From the NCBI GenBank assembly GCA_026645375.1, contig JAPFFX010000296.1, positions 1-9,138 of the forward strand: a stretch of DNA of 9,138 bases, read 5' to 3'. Positions 1 to 5,473 of this stretch are shown piece after piece (position 1 is the stretch's first letter; every line of letters begins with the position of its first letter). Both the position numbers and the translations under genes were made by a program. The notes beneath the pieces are model-generated. The model made no database searches. It had not been told where the DNA came from and was given only the letters and a program-made list of their open reading frames with translations. Origin of the DNA: Citricoccus sp. WCRC_4. GTDB lineage: Bacteria > Actinomycetota > Actinomycetes > Actinomycetales > Micrococcaceae.

Positions 1-731
1 CGGCGACGCAGCGTCGTGAGCACCAGCCGGGCCACCGGGTCGACCCCTGCGGTCATCCCCGGCACCTGGAAGGACAGCACCAGGTCCTCACCGCCGGTGG
101 TGTACTCCCCGGGCAAGACCAACGGCACGGGCTCGAACTCCGGCACGGAGCGACGGGCGCCCTCGGGTAGCGGAAGCTCCAACCCCACCGGGGGCTCACC
201 GCTGAGCACCAGCATGGCGTTGCCGCGCGTGAAGTACTCCCGGGCGAAGGATCGGACCTCATCATCGCTCAGCTTCTCGATGAACCGCGACGACACCCCG
301 GCCAGCCCCGGTCCGCGCAGTCCGTAGCGCACGGTCAGTGCCTCGGCCACGGCCGGTTCCCCCAGCGCCGAAACATCACCCTCGGCCGCGAGGATCCTCT
401 TCTCGTGCTCGATACGGGCTGCGGGCAGGGAACCGTCGGCCAGGCCGGAGATCGCCCGACACAAAGACCGGAGCTGATGAGCCACCTTCTCCGGCGTCCC
501 CTCGACCTGGAAGGTCGTGGTGAGCATGCCGGAGCTGCCGTTCACGTCCGGATCCAGGTCCTCGACCTCGGCGAAGGCCAGGTGCTCCACCAGGTGTCCA
601 GTGCCCAGAGTGTGGAAGGCCTCGTCCACCGCACCAGCTCGGAAGACCAGGTCGGCCCGCAGCCGTCCCGGCAAGGCCCGCCAGTGGACCTCCACGCCGT
701 CGATCTCGGTGATGGTCGGTGCAGCACTCAT
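1..731 (-). CDS. M16 family (insulinase-like) metallopeptidase homologue, N-terminal part
   Basis: The visible 243 residues begin with ATG at 731 and run open off the window's left edge, so the C-terminal part is missing. Residues 46-50 read HLVEH in the context GTGHLVEHLAF. This is the inverted zinc motif HxxEH of M16 peptidases, where two His bind Zn and Glu is the catalytic base. Glu117 in KRILAAEGD (residues 111-119) sits where the family's third zinc ligand is expected, but the spacing from the motif is somewhat shorter than the classical about 70-77 residues. There is no signal peptide, so a cytosolic protein is inferred. GAGGGA lies a few bases before the ATG, which supports this start. 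M16 enzymes cleave peptides in a closed chamber. Whether this one is active or a non-catalytic partner cannot be decided from half the protein. The gene is separated from the transporter upstream of it by a strong hairpin and is probably unrelated to the locus to the right. Confidence 0.85.
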   Translation of the reverse strand, partial: MSAAPTITEIDGVEVHWRALPGRLRADLVFRAGAVDEAFHTLGTGHLVEHLAFAEVEDLDPDVNGSSGMLTTTFQVEGTPEKVAHQLRSLCRAISGLADGSLPAARIEHEKRILAAEGDVSALGEPAVAEALTVRYGLRGPGLAGVSSRFIEKLSDDEVRSFAREYFTRGNAMLVLSGEPPVGLELPLPEGARRSVPEFEPVPLVLPGEYTTGGEDLVLSFQVPGMTAGVDPVARLVLTTLRR

Positions 732-750
732 GTCTTCCCTCGGGCGTCGA

Positions 751-798
751 GACCACTCGACAGTGGCCAGATCAGTGGTCGAGGCCTGTGTGCCTCGA
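751..798 (-). promoter_or_regulatory. Nested inverted repeats in the M16 gene leader
   Basis: Two perfect 7-bp inverted repeats lie side by side, 20-67 bases upstream of the M16 start codon. GACCACT (751-757) pairs with AGTGGTC (774-780), and TCGAGGC (779-785) pairs with GCCTCGA (792-798). Inside the first, CCACT (753-757) can instead pair with AGTGG (762-766), giving a mutually exclusive shorter hairpin. They could be an RNA leader structure or protein-binding dyads. No known riboswitch class is recognised. Confidence 0.3.
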
Positions 799-975
799 AA
801 CCTTGGTGTGCACCGAATGTACCCGGCGCCACAACCCTCACGAGGCATCCTGCCCTGTCAGCGGCTCGTGGCGCATCGAGGACTCGATGCTGAGCCGCCC
901 GCAGCCCGGCTGGTCGGAGCCCCTTGCTATGACCACAGCTCGGCGATGACCCCGTGCAACAATCCGCGAACACGG

Positions 976-1007
976 ACGGCCCGGCTGGAATCCTCCAACC
1001 GGGCCGT
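976..1007 (-). terminator. Stem-loop terminator of the leftward MFS gene
   Basis: A 14-bp stem (976-989 with 994-1007) encloses a 4-base loop, 48 bases beyond the transporter stop codon. The one non-Watson-Crick position (985/998) is C-A in plus-strand RNA but a G-U wobble in minus-strand RNA. The stem is therefore fully paired only for the leftward transcript, which suits a terminator of the gene ending at 1056. No strong U-tract follows, which is common for intrinsic terminators in GC-rich actinobacteria. Confidence 0.75.
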
Positions 1008-1055
1008 ATGCCGTGATGTGACCGCCGCGGCGGCCGTACCCCTCCGGTCGAGGCC

Positions 1056-2435
1056 TCAGGCCTCGATGCCGAGCTTGCGCCGCTGGCGCTGCTGGTTGAC
1101 GAACACCAGGGCCAGCAGGCCGAAGGCCGTCAGCAGCACCGCGGTGACCTGGAAGGCCAGCTGGTAGCCGTCGGCCGGCGTCACGGCCCGGCCGATGAGG
1201 ATGCCGCCGATGGCCGGGGCGAAGACGCCGCCGGTCGTCAGCACGGCGTTGGCCACGTTGAGGTGGGCCCCGCGCTGGGAGATCGTGGTCAGCTCACCGA
1301 CGATCAGGTAGGTGATGGCGAACAACGCCGGGGCGGTGCCGAAGCCGAAGCTCATCAGGGCCAGGGCCAGCGCAGGGGAGGCGACGAGGGTGGAGGCCAG
1401 CAGGGACAGCCCTGCCGCGGTGCCGGCCAGTCCGAGGGTCCAGCCGCGGGAGCGCCGGCTCGGCACGCCCCGCTGGTCCATGCGCTGGATCATCGCGTTC
1501 AGCCCGATCGTCGCCACCACGCCCCAGGCGGCGGGCAGGGCGATCAGCGCACCGGCCTGCTGGCCGGAGAAGCCCATGACGTTCTGGAAGTAGGCCGGGC
1601 CCCAGGACATGGCCAGGGTGAAGGTCCAGTAGCCGAAGAAGGACGCCAGGACCGCGAACAGCCACGTGGGGTTGGCGATCGTCTTGAAGAACGGCACCTT
1701 CTCCTCGCTCACACGCGGGGCCTCGGGCAGCGGGGTCTCCACCGCGGTGCCCTCGATCTCCCGCTCCACGGCCAGGGACGTGTACGGCCCCTCCTTACCC
1801 AGCCACATCCAGACGGCGCACCAGGCCACGCCGACCACGGCCAGCGCCACGAAGGCGGTGCGCCAGCCGTGCTGGGTGACCACCCAGGCCAGGACGGGAG
1901 CGAAGGCCACGATGCCGAGCGTCACGCCCGAGGAGGCCACGGCGGCGGGAGTGGCGCCCTTCTTCGAGGGGAACCACTTGTAGATGGCGTGCATCAGCAC
2001 CGGCGCCAGCGGGCCCTCGCCGGCACCGAGGGCGAGCCGGCTGACCCACAGTGCGGGCAGCGTGGCGAAGACGACCACGGGCATCACGGACAGGGACCAG
2101 ATCAGGCACATCACCAGCAGCAGGGTCTTGGCCTTGATCTTGTTGGCCAGGGGCGCCGCCACGAGCTGGGCCAGCCCGAAGGTCAGGAACATGGCGCTGG
2201 AGACCAGGCCGAACTGCTCCGGGGTGATGTTGAGTTCCTCCATCAGCGGCACGGCGGCGATGCCCAGCACGGCCTTGTCCGCCCAGCTGAGCATCATCAG
2301 GAACAGCAGCAGGCCGGTCAGCATCCAGGCGTACCGTGTGCGCTTGCGGGGGGACCAGTGCCGGGGGTCGCCGCTGTCGAAGGGCGGGGCGCTCGGCAAG
2401 CGTGTCTGCGCCGTGGGCGCTTGGGTGAGGGTCAT
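1056..2435 (-). CDS. MFS transporter, anion:cation symporter (ACS) type
   Basis: A 459-residue polytopic membrane protein with about 12 hydrophobic segments in two halves, and a hydrophilic central loop near residues 212-248. The stretch RLALGAGEGPLAPVLMHAIY (133-152), followed by KWFPSKKGA (153-161) and GWRTAF (190-195), matches the ACS branch (phthalate, hexuronate, tartrate-type carriers), which imports organic anions with protons or other cations. The start at 2435 is chosen because AGGAG lies 6 bases before it. A longer reading to 2726 would add 97 low-complexity residues that run through the promoter and overlap the divergent hydrolase gene. The usual MFS motif A (GxLaDRxGRK) is degenerate at residues 94-103 (APLANKIKAK), with Asn for Asp and Lys for Gly. 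It is transcribed divergently from the hydrolase at 2611, and a shared operator-like site lies between them. Family assignment is firm; the substrate is unknown. Confidence 0.93.
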   Translation of the reverse strand: MTLTQAPTAQTRLPSAPPFDSGDPRHWSPRKRTRYAWMLTGLLLFLMMLSWADKAVLGIAAVPLMEELNITPEQFGLVSSAMFLTFGLAQLVAAPLANKIKAKTLLLVMCLIWSLSVMPVVVFATLPALWVSRLALGAGEGPLAPVLMHAIYKWFPSKKGATPAAVASSGVTLGIVAFAPVLAWVVTQHGWRTAFVALAVVGVAWCAVWMWLGKEGPYTSLAVEREIEGTAVETPLPEAPRVSEEKVPFFKTIANPTWLFAVLASFFGYWTFTLAMSWGPAYFQNVMGFSGQQAGALIALPAAWGVVATIGLNAMIQRMDQRGVPSRRSRGWTLGLAGTAAGLSLLASTLVASPALALALMSFGFGTAPALFAITYLIVGELTTISQRGAHLNVANAVLTTGGVFAPAIGGILIGRAVTPADGYQLAFQVTAVLLTAFGLLALVFVNQQRQRRKLGIEA

Positions 2436-2511
2436 CGGATTCTCCTGTGAGGGGACCGTGGGGGTCGGTGAGGAACGTCTGCAGGCGAATCTAGGAGCGT
2501 GTGAACTGGGG

Positions 2512-2540
2512 CACATAGGTGGCTTTTCGTCCAGTGAGAA
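2512..2540 (-). promoter_or_regulatory. Candidate promoter of the ACS-type transporter
   Basis: Reading leftward, TTCTCA (2540-2535) and TATGTG (2517-2512) are separated by 17 bases, with four and three matches to the -35 and -10 consensus. The -35 hexamer is the left end of the 17-bp operator-like site, as in the permease promoter at 4384-4412. This parallel is the main support, since each hexamer alone is weak. Confidence 0.4.
2524..2540. promoter_or_regulatory. Operator-like site 1, probable IclR-family binding site
   Basis: On the minus strand the site reads TTCTCACTGGACGAAAA. It matches the site at 4384-4400 (TTATCACTGGATGAAAA) at 15 of 17 positions, and both are pseudo-palindromes of form TTNTC-N7-GANAA. 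It lies between the divergent MFS and hydrolase genes. IclR regulators usually bind such short pseudo-palindromes near promoters, and the only IclR gene in view lies one gene away. Confidence 0.6.
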
Positions 2541-2610
2541 GTGGGCCTGAGCGGGAGGCGGCTGGTCGGGCACAGTGGGGGAAACCACTGGAACCACGGA
2601 AGGCCCCCAC

Positions 2611-3609
2611 ATGGACGACCACCGCACCACCGCGCACCCCGACCAGGACTGGACCGGGTTGAAGGTCGTCACCCTGGGGACGGCGGCCGGGCCGGCGATC
2701 CGCTCGGAGTGCGCCGGCATCGCCACGGCGATCGTCGTGGACGGGGTCCACTACCTGGTCGACTTCGGGCTGGGGATCACCCGGGCGTCCCACGAGGCCG
2801 GGCTGCGCGGGGAGAACCTGCGGGCCTGCTTCGTCACCCACCTGCACTCGGACCACGTGGCCGAGCTGCCCGCCTACCTGCTGTGGAACTGGGGCCAGCC
2901 CGTGCAGGGCTTCACCGAACCCGTGCAGATCCTGGGGCCCGGCTCGGCGGACCCGGAGGCCGGCGCCGTGGGGCTCGCCGGGCTGGTCGACCACGTGCTG
3001 CGCGGCTACTCCTATGACATCGACGTGCGCATCGTCGACGAGGGCCGCCCCCCGTTGTACGACCTCGTCACCGTGGAGGAGATCGCCCTGCCGGACTCCG
3101 CCGCCGGGGCCACGGGGGAGTCGACGCCCGCCATGGAGCCCTTCGTCGTCTACGCGGACGACCGGGTGCGCGTCAGCGCGATCCTGGTGGAGCACCCGCC
3201 GATCTTCCCGGCCTTCGCGTTCCGCTTCGACACCGCCTACGGTTCCGTGGTGGTCTCCGGGGACACGACCGAGTCCGCGAACATGGTCCGGCTCGCCGCC
3301 GGCGCGGACCTGCTCATCCACGAGAGCGTCTACCTCGACTTCTACCGCGCGCGGGACTTCGGCCCGGAGTTCCTCAATCACCAGCTCATCGCCCACACCA
3401 CCCCGGAGGGAGTCGGCCGGGTGGCCACCCAGGCCGGAGCGGGGCGCGTCGTGCTCTCCCACCTGGCCGGCGTCGCCACGGACGAGCAGTGGACGGCGGG
3501 CGTGAGGACCGAGTACGACGGGCCGGTCACCGTGGCCCGGCCGGGCACGGTCTTCGAGGTCGTCGGCGCGGGGACCCTGACGGGAGCGGGTGTGGGCACG
3601 TCCGCCTGA
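2611..3609 (+). CDS. MBL-fold metallohydrolase, RNase Z/arylsulfatase AtsA-like (copy 1)
   Basis: A 332-residue protein without a signal peptide, inferred to be cytosolic. It opens with a beta-strand/turn LKVVTLGTAAGP (17-28), and THLHSDH (76-82) supplies the HxHxDH ligands H77, H79, D81 and H82. H195 in VEHPP, D218 in SGDTT, H262 in AHTTPE and H284 in LSHL complete the RNase Z-type dinuclear zinc site. ILGPG plus GYSYDIDVR (132-140) and LLIHES (234-239) resemble the arylsulfatase AtsA/RNase Z branch of the superfamily. RNase Z itself matures tRNA, but a second related copy and transporter neighbours argue for a small-molecule phosphodiesterase, sulfatase or lactonase. GGAAGG seven bases before the ATG at 2611 supports this start; an in-frame GTG at 2575 has a poorer ribosome site. 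It is divergent from the ACS-type transporter and convergent, with a six-base gap, with the IclR gene. Superfamily and metal site are clear; the reaction is not. Confidence 0.92.
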   Translation: MDDHRTTAHPDQDWTGLKVVTLGTAAGPAIRSECAGIATAIVVDGVHYLVDFGLGITRASHEAGLRGENLRACFVTHLHSDHVAELPAYLLWNWGQPVQGFTEPVQILGPGSADPEAGAVGLAGLVDHVLRGYSYDIDVRIVDEGRPPLYDLVTVEEIALPDSAAGATGESTPAMEPFVVYADDRVRVSAILVEHPPIFPAFAFRFDTAYGSVVVSGDTTESANMVRLAAGADLLIHESVYLDFYRARDFGPEFLNHQLIAHTTPEGVGRVATQAGAGRVVLSHLAGVATDEQWTAGVRTEYDGPVTVARPGTVFEVVGAGTLTGAGVGTSA

Positions 3610-3615
3610 GCCCTC

Positions 3616-4374
3616 CTACGCCGCCCGGTTCAGCGACCGGGTGATCGCGGCGGAGGCCACCTGCAGGGCGGGCACGATCCGCTGGAAGTCCGTGATCCGG
3701 GACAGGTTGACGATCCCCAGGGCGGCGATCACCTCTGACTCCACCCCGCGCACGGGCACCGCCAGGCCATAGGCCCCGGAGGAGTGCTCGCCCTCCGTGG
3801 TGGCGTACCCGCGCTCGCGCACCCGCTCCAGCTCCTCGTCGAGACGGGACCGGTCCGCGATGCTCTTGCGGGTCTCCGGGGTCAGCCGCGCGGCGGCGGC
3901 GTCGACCAGGTCGGCGGGGCCGTGCGCCAGCAGGACCTTCCCGCCGGCGCTGGTGTGCAGGGGCAGCCGGTCCCCGGGGCGGGCGATCGGGGCCCCGACG
4001 CGGGTGCCCGCGATCCTGTCCAGCAGCAGGGCCTCCGTGCCGTCGAGGATGAACAGGTTCACGATCTGGCGGGTGGCGAAGAGGACGTCCTGCATGTAGG
4101 GCGCGGCCGTCTGGCGCAGGCCGCGTTCCAGCGGGGCGAGCAGGCCCAGTTGCGCGATGCGTGGCCCCACCGTGTACGACCCGTCCTCGCCGCGGCTGAC
4201 GGCTCCCCACTCGGCGAGGTCCCGCAGCAGCCGGTAGCAGGTGGCCACGGGCATGCCGGTGCGGCGGGAGATCTGGGACAGGTTCTGGCGGACGTGCTGG
4301 GCGTCGAAGGACCCCAGCACCTCCAGCGCCCGCGAGGTCACGGAGCGTCCTGGAGCGTGTGCGTTGCCGGCCAC
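3616..4374 (-). CDS. IclR-family transcriptional regulator
   Basis: At 252 residues it has the normal length and architecture for the family. A winged helix-turn-helix covers about residues 11-68 (SVTSRALEVLGSF ... LSQISRRTGMPVATCYRLL ... DGSYTVGP), followed by an effector domain at about 85-250. The family signatures LPLHTSAGGKVLLA (137-150) and GYATTEGEHSSGAYGLAVPV (189-208) are present. IclR proteins bind short pseudo-palindromes as dimers or tetramers and respond to small, often aromatic or carboxylic, effectors; both repressors and activators are known. The start is a GTG at 4374 with AAGG seven bases before it. It sits between hydrolase copy 1 (convergent) and the BASS permease (divergent). 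A repeated 17-bp site in its own upstream region and in front of the ACS-type transporter suggests that it controls both, and itself. The effector is unknown. Confidence 0.95.
   Translation of the reverse strand: MAGNAHAPGRSVTSRALEVLGSFDAQHVRQNLSQISRRTGMPVATCYRLLRDLAEWGAVSRGEDGSYTVGPRIAQLGLLAPLERGLRQTAAPYMQDVLFATRQIVNLFILDGTEALLLDRIAGTRVGAPIARPGDRLPLHTSAGGKVLLAHGPADLVDAAAARLTPETRKSIADRSRLDEELERVRERGYATTEGEHSSGAYGLAVPVRGVESEVIAALGIVNLSRITDFQRIVPALQVASAAITRSLNRAA
3624..3641 (+). terminator. Weak stem-loop after hydrolase copy 1, inside iclR 3' end
   Basis: CCCGGT (3624-3629) and ACCGGG (3636-3641) form a perfect 6-bp stem with a 6-base loop, 15 bases after the hydrolase stop codon. A further CGCCG/CGGCG pairing can extend it across a bulge. 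It is the only hairpin near this convergent junction and lies within the last codons of the regulator gene. It has no U-tract, so its role as a terminator is tentative. Confidence 0.3.
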
Positions 4375-4383
4375 GGACCCGCC

Positions 4384-4400
4384 TTATCACTGGATGAAAA
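4384..4400. promoter_or_regulatory. Operator-like site 2, probable IclR-family binding site
   Basis: TTATCACTGGATGAAAA lies 10-26 bases upstream of the iclR-type start codon and 42-58 upstream of the permease start. It is near-identical to site 1 and slightly more symmetrical (TCA-N5-TGA core). Binding here could control the permease and the regulator's own gene together. Confidence 0.65.
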
Positions 4401-4412
4401 TCTGGGGATAGT
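4384..4412 (+). promoter_or_regulatory. Candidate promoter of the BASS permease
   Basis: TTATCA (4384-4389) and GATAGT (4407-4412) are 17 bases apart, each with four of six matches to the -35 and -10 consensus, 30 bases before the start codon. The -35 hexamer coincides with the left arm of operator-like site 2, so a bound regulator would compete with or contact RNA polymerase. Confidence 0.45.
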
Positions 4413-4441
4413 CTACGTCCCCCGATGGCGAGAATGACCCT

Positions 4442-5320
4442 ATGGACCTTCAGGCGATCAGTGACCTCGTGGGCGCCGTGTCCGTACCCCTGTTCGCCGT
4501 CACCAGCATGGCCGCCGTCGGGCTCGGCCAGACCGTGCGCCAGTTCATCGCCCCGCTCCGTAGCGGCCGGCTCCTGGTCTCCGGCGCCGTGGCCAACTTC
4601 CTCATCGCCCCGGCGCTGGCCCTGGTGCTGACCACCGTCCTGCCCATCCCGGCGGACGCGCGCATGGGGCTGATGGTCCTGGCCTGTGCGGCCGGAGCTC
4701 CCTTCGCGCTGAAGCTGACCCGACTGGCCCGGGGGGACATGCCCTCCGCCTCCGCGCTGCTGGCCGTCATGCTCGTGGCCACCACGGTGTTCATGCCCGT
4801 GGTCCTGCCACTGCTGTTGCCCGGGGCGCAGGTGTCACCGGCCAGCATCGCCGCCGTCCTGCTCCCGACGATGCTGCTGCCCCTCGGCGCGGCCATCGCC
4901 GTGCGCCAGCTCAGTCCAGGTCTCGCGGGGCGGCTCCAGGGTCCGGTCCAGCGCCTGAGCTTCTGGTCCATGCTCGTCATGCTCGCCAACCAGTTCCTCG
5001 CCGACCACCGGGAACTGGCCGGGCTCATCGGGACCGGCACCGTCCTGGCCATCGTGCTGTTCACCCTGGCCAACCTCGGGGCCGGGTGGGCGCTCGGGAC
5101 CATCAAGCCCGGGGTCGGCCCGATCGTGGGCATCTCCGCCTCCCAGCGCAACATGGGCGTGGCCACCCTGGTGGCCGTGGCGAACTTCGGGGACTCCTCC
5201 GCCGTGGTCACCGTCGTCCTGGCGGGATTCCTCGCCCTCATCCTGCTCCTGCCGCTGACCTGGCTCACCGGGCGCGCCGGGAGGGCCGGGGGAGCGCGTG
5301 CCGCCGTGGCCGCGGGCTGA
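4442..5320 (+). CDS. Bile acid:sodium symporter (BASS) family permease
   Basis: A 292-residue, almost wholly hydrophobic protein with about nine or ten predicted membrane segments. GLGQT (28-32), ACAAGAPFALKLTRLARGD (80-98 region) and GISASQRNMGVATLV, near residue 230, are typical of the BASS family. Two discontinuous helices in that fold create the sodium and substrate sites. Family members import organic anions such as bile acids, sulfated steroids, pyruvate or pantoate with Na+; the substrate here is unknown. The ATG at 4442 has only a weak ribosome site (GGCGAG about nine bases upstream), but no better in-frame start precedes the first membrane segment. It is divergent from the IclR gene, with which it shares the operator-like site at 4384-4400. 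The hydrolase-transporter pair follows after 153 bases containing separate control elements. Confidence 0.88.
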   Translation: MDLQAISDLVGAVSVPLFAVTSMAAVGLGQTVRQFIAPLRSGRLLVSGAVANFLIAPALALVLTTVLPIPADARMGLMVLACAAGAPFALKLTRLARGDMPSASALLAVMLVATTVFMPVVLPLLLPGAQVSPASIAAVLLPTMLLPLGAAIAVRQLSPGLAGRLQGPVQRLSFWSMLVMLANQFLADHRELAGLIGTGTVLAIVLFTLANLGAGWALGTIKPGVGPIVGISASQRNMGVATLVAVANFGDSSAVVTVVLAGFLALILLLPLTWLTGRAGRAGGARAAVAAG

Positions 5321-5340
5321 CCTGCGCTACCACGCGGCAC
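5298..5340 (+). terminator. Imperfect stem-loop across the permease stop codon
   Basis: GTGCCGCCGTGG (5298-5309) pairs with CCACGCGGCAC (5330-5340) with one bulged C, enclosing a 20-base loop that contains the stop codon. It could attenuate or end the permease transcript before the next operon. There is no U-tract and ribosomes would reach the left arm, so the call is weak. Confidence 0.3.
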
Positions 5341-5347
5341 CACGCTG

Positions 5348-5366
5348 TCATAGGCCGACCCTATGA
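5348..5366. promoter_or_regulatory. LysR-type box upstream of hydrolase copy 2
   Basis: TCATAGG (5348-5354) and CCTATGA (5360-5366) are a perfect 7-bp inverted repeat with a 5-base spacer. Its inner part, ATAGG-N5-CCTAT, fits the LysR-type T-N11-A recognition pattern (T5351, A5363). It lies 108-126 bases upstream of the hydrolase-MHS transporter operon, a usual distance for a LysR recognition site when the leader is 40-60 bases. The LysR gene at 7894-8835 is the natural candidate to bind it. Confidence 0.55.
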
Positions 5367-5383
5367 GAGTCATTGAATGATTC
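5367..5383. promoter_or_regulatory. Dyad 3, degenerate IclR-type site or second LysR half-site
   Basis: GAGTCATTGAATGATTC is a 17-bp palindrome with a central G and one mismatched pair. Its core TCATTGAATGA matches the core of operator-like site 2 (TCACTGGATGA) at 9 of 11 positions. It directly abuts the LysR-type box, so it may be an IclR operator, or it may be the promoter-proximal activation site of the LysR protein. Confidence 0.4.
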
Positions 5384-5473
5384 AGTTTTACTTCACGAGC
5401 GTTCGGGGACACAGTGGTCTACGTCACGCCGCGCTGATGCGGCATCCACATCCGTTGTCCTCAAGGAGTACCC

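Larger units (their letters stand above)
732..1055. other. Non-coding spacer between transporter and M16 gene
   Basis: These 324 bases hold no convincing gene on either strand; reading frames through them lack a start with a ribosome site and resemble no family I know. They contain the leader and presumably the promoter of the leftward M16 gene, a cluster of inverted repeats at 751-798, and a strong stem-loop at 976-1007 that ends the leftward transporter gene. A TACATT hexamer on the minus strand near 818-823 could be a -10 element, but I find no convincing -35 for it. No tRNA or mobile element remnant is visible. Confidence 0.7.

Noticed and set aside
1263..2450. Long open frame of 395 codons on the plus strand, opposite the ACS-type transporter
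   Set aside because: The product is Gly/Gln/His/Arg-rich low complexity of the kind produced antisense to GC-rich genes. The minus-strand frame encodes a clear membrane transporter.
2586..2596. ACTGGAA near the start of hydrolase copy 1 as another IclR-type half-site
   Set aside because: It shares only the ACTGGA core, without the flanking TTNTC or GANAA arms; a match this short is expected by chance.
2575..2610. GTG at 2575 as start of hydrolase copy 1
   Set aside because: The purine-rich stretch upstream is too far away, while the ATG at 2611 has GGAAGG at normal spacing and gives an N-terminus comparable to copy 2.
2436..2726. Extension of the ACS-type transporter upstream of 2435
   Set aside because: It would overlap the divergent hydrolase gene and the promoter region, the added residues look non-coding, and a good AGGAG precedes the ATG at 2435.
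4450..5412. Open frame of 320 codons on the minus strand, opposite the BASS permease
   Set aside because: Ser/Thr/Arg/Pro-rich antisense product; the plus strand encodes conserved permease motifs.
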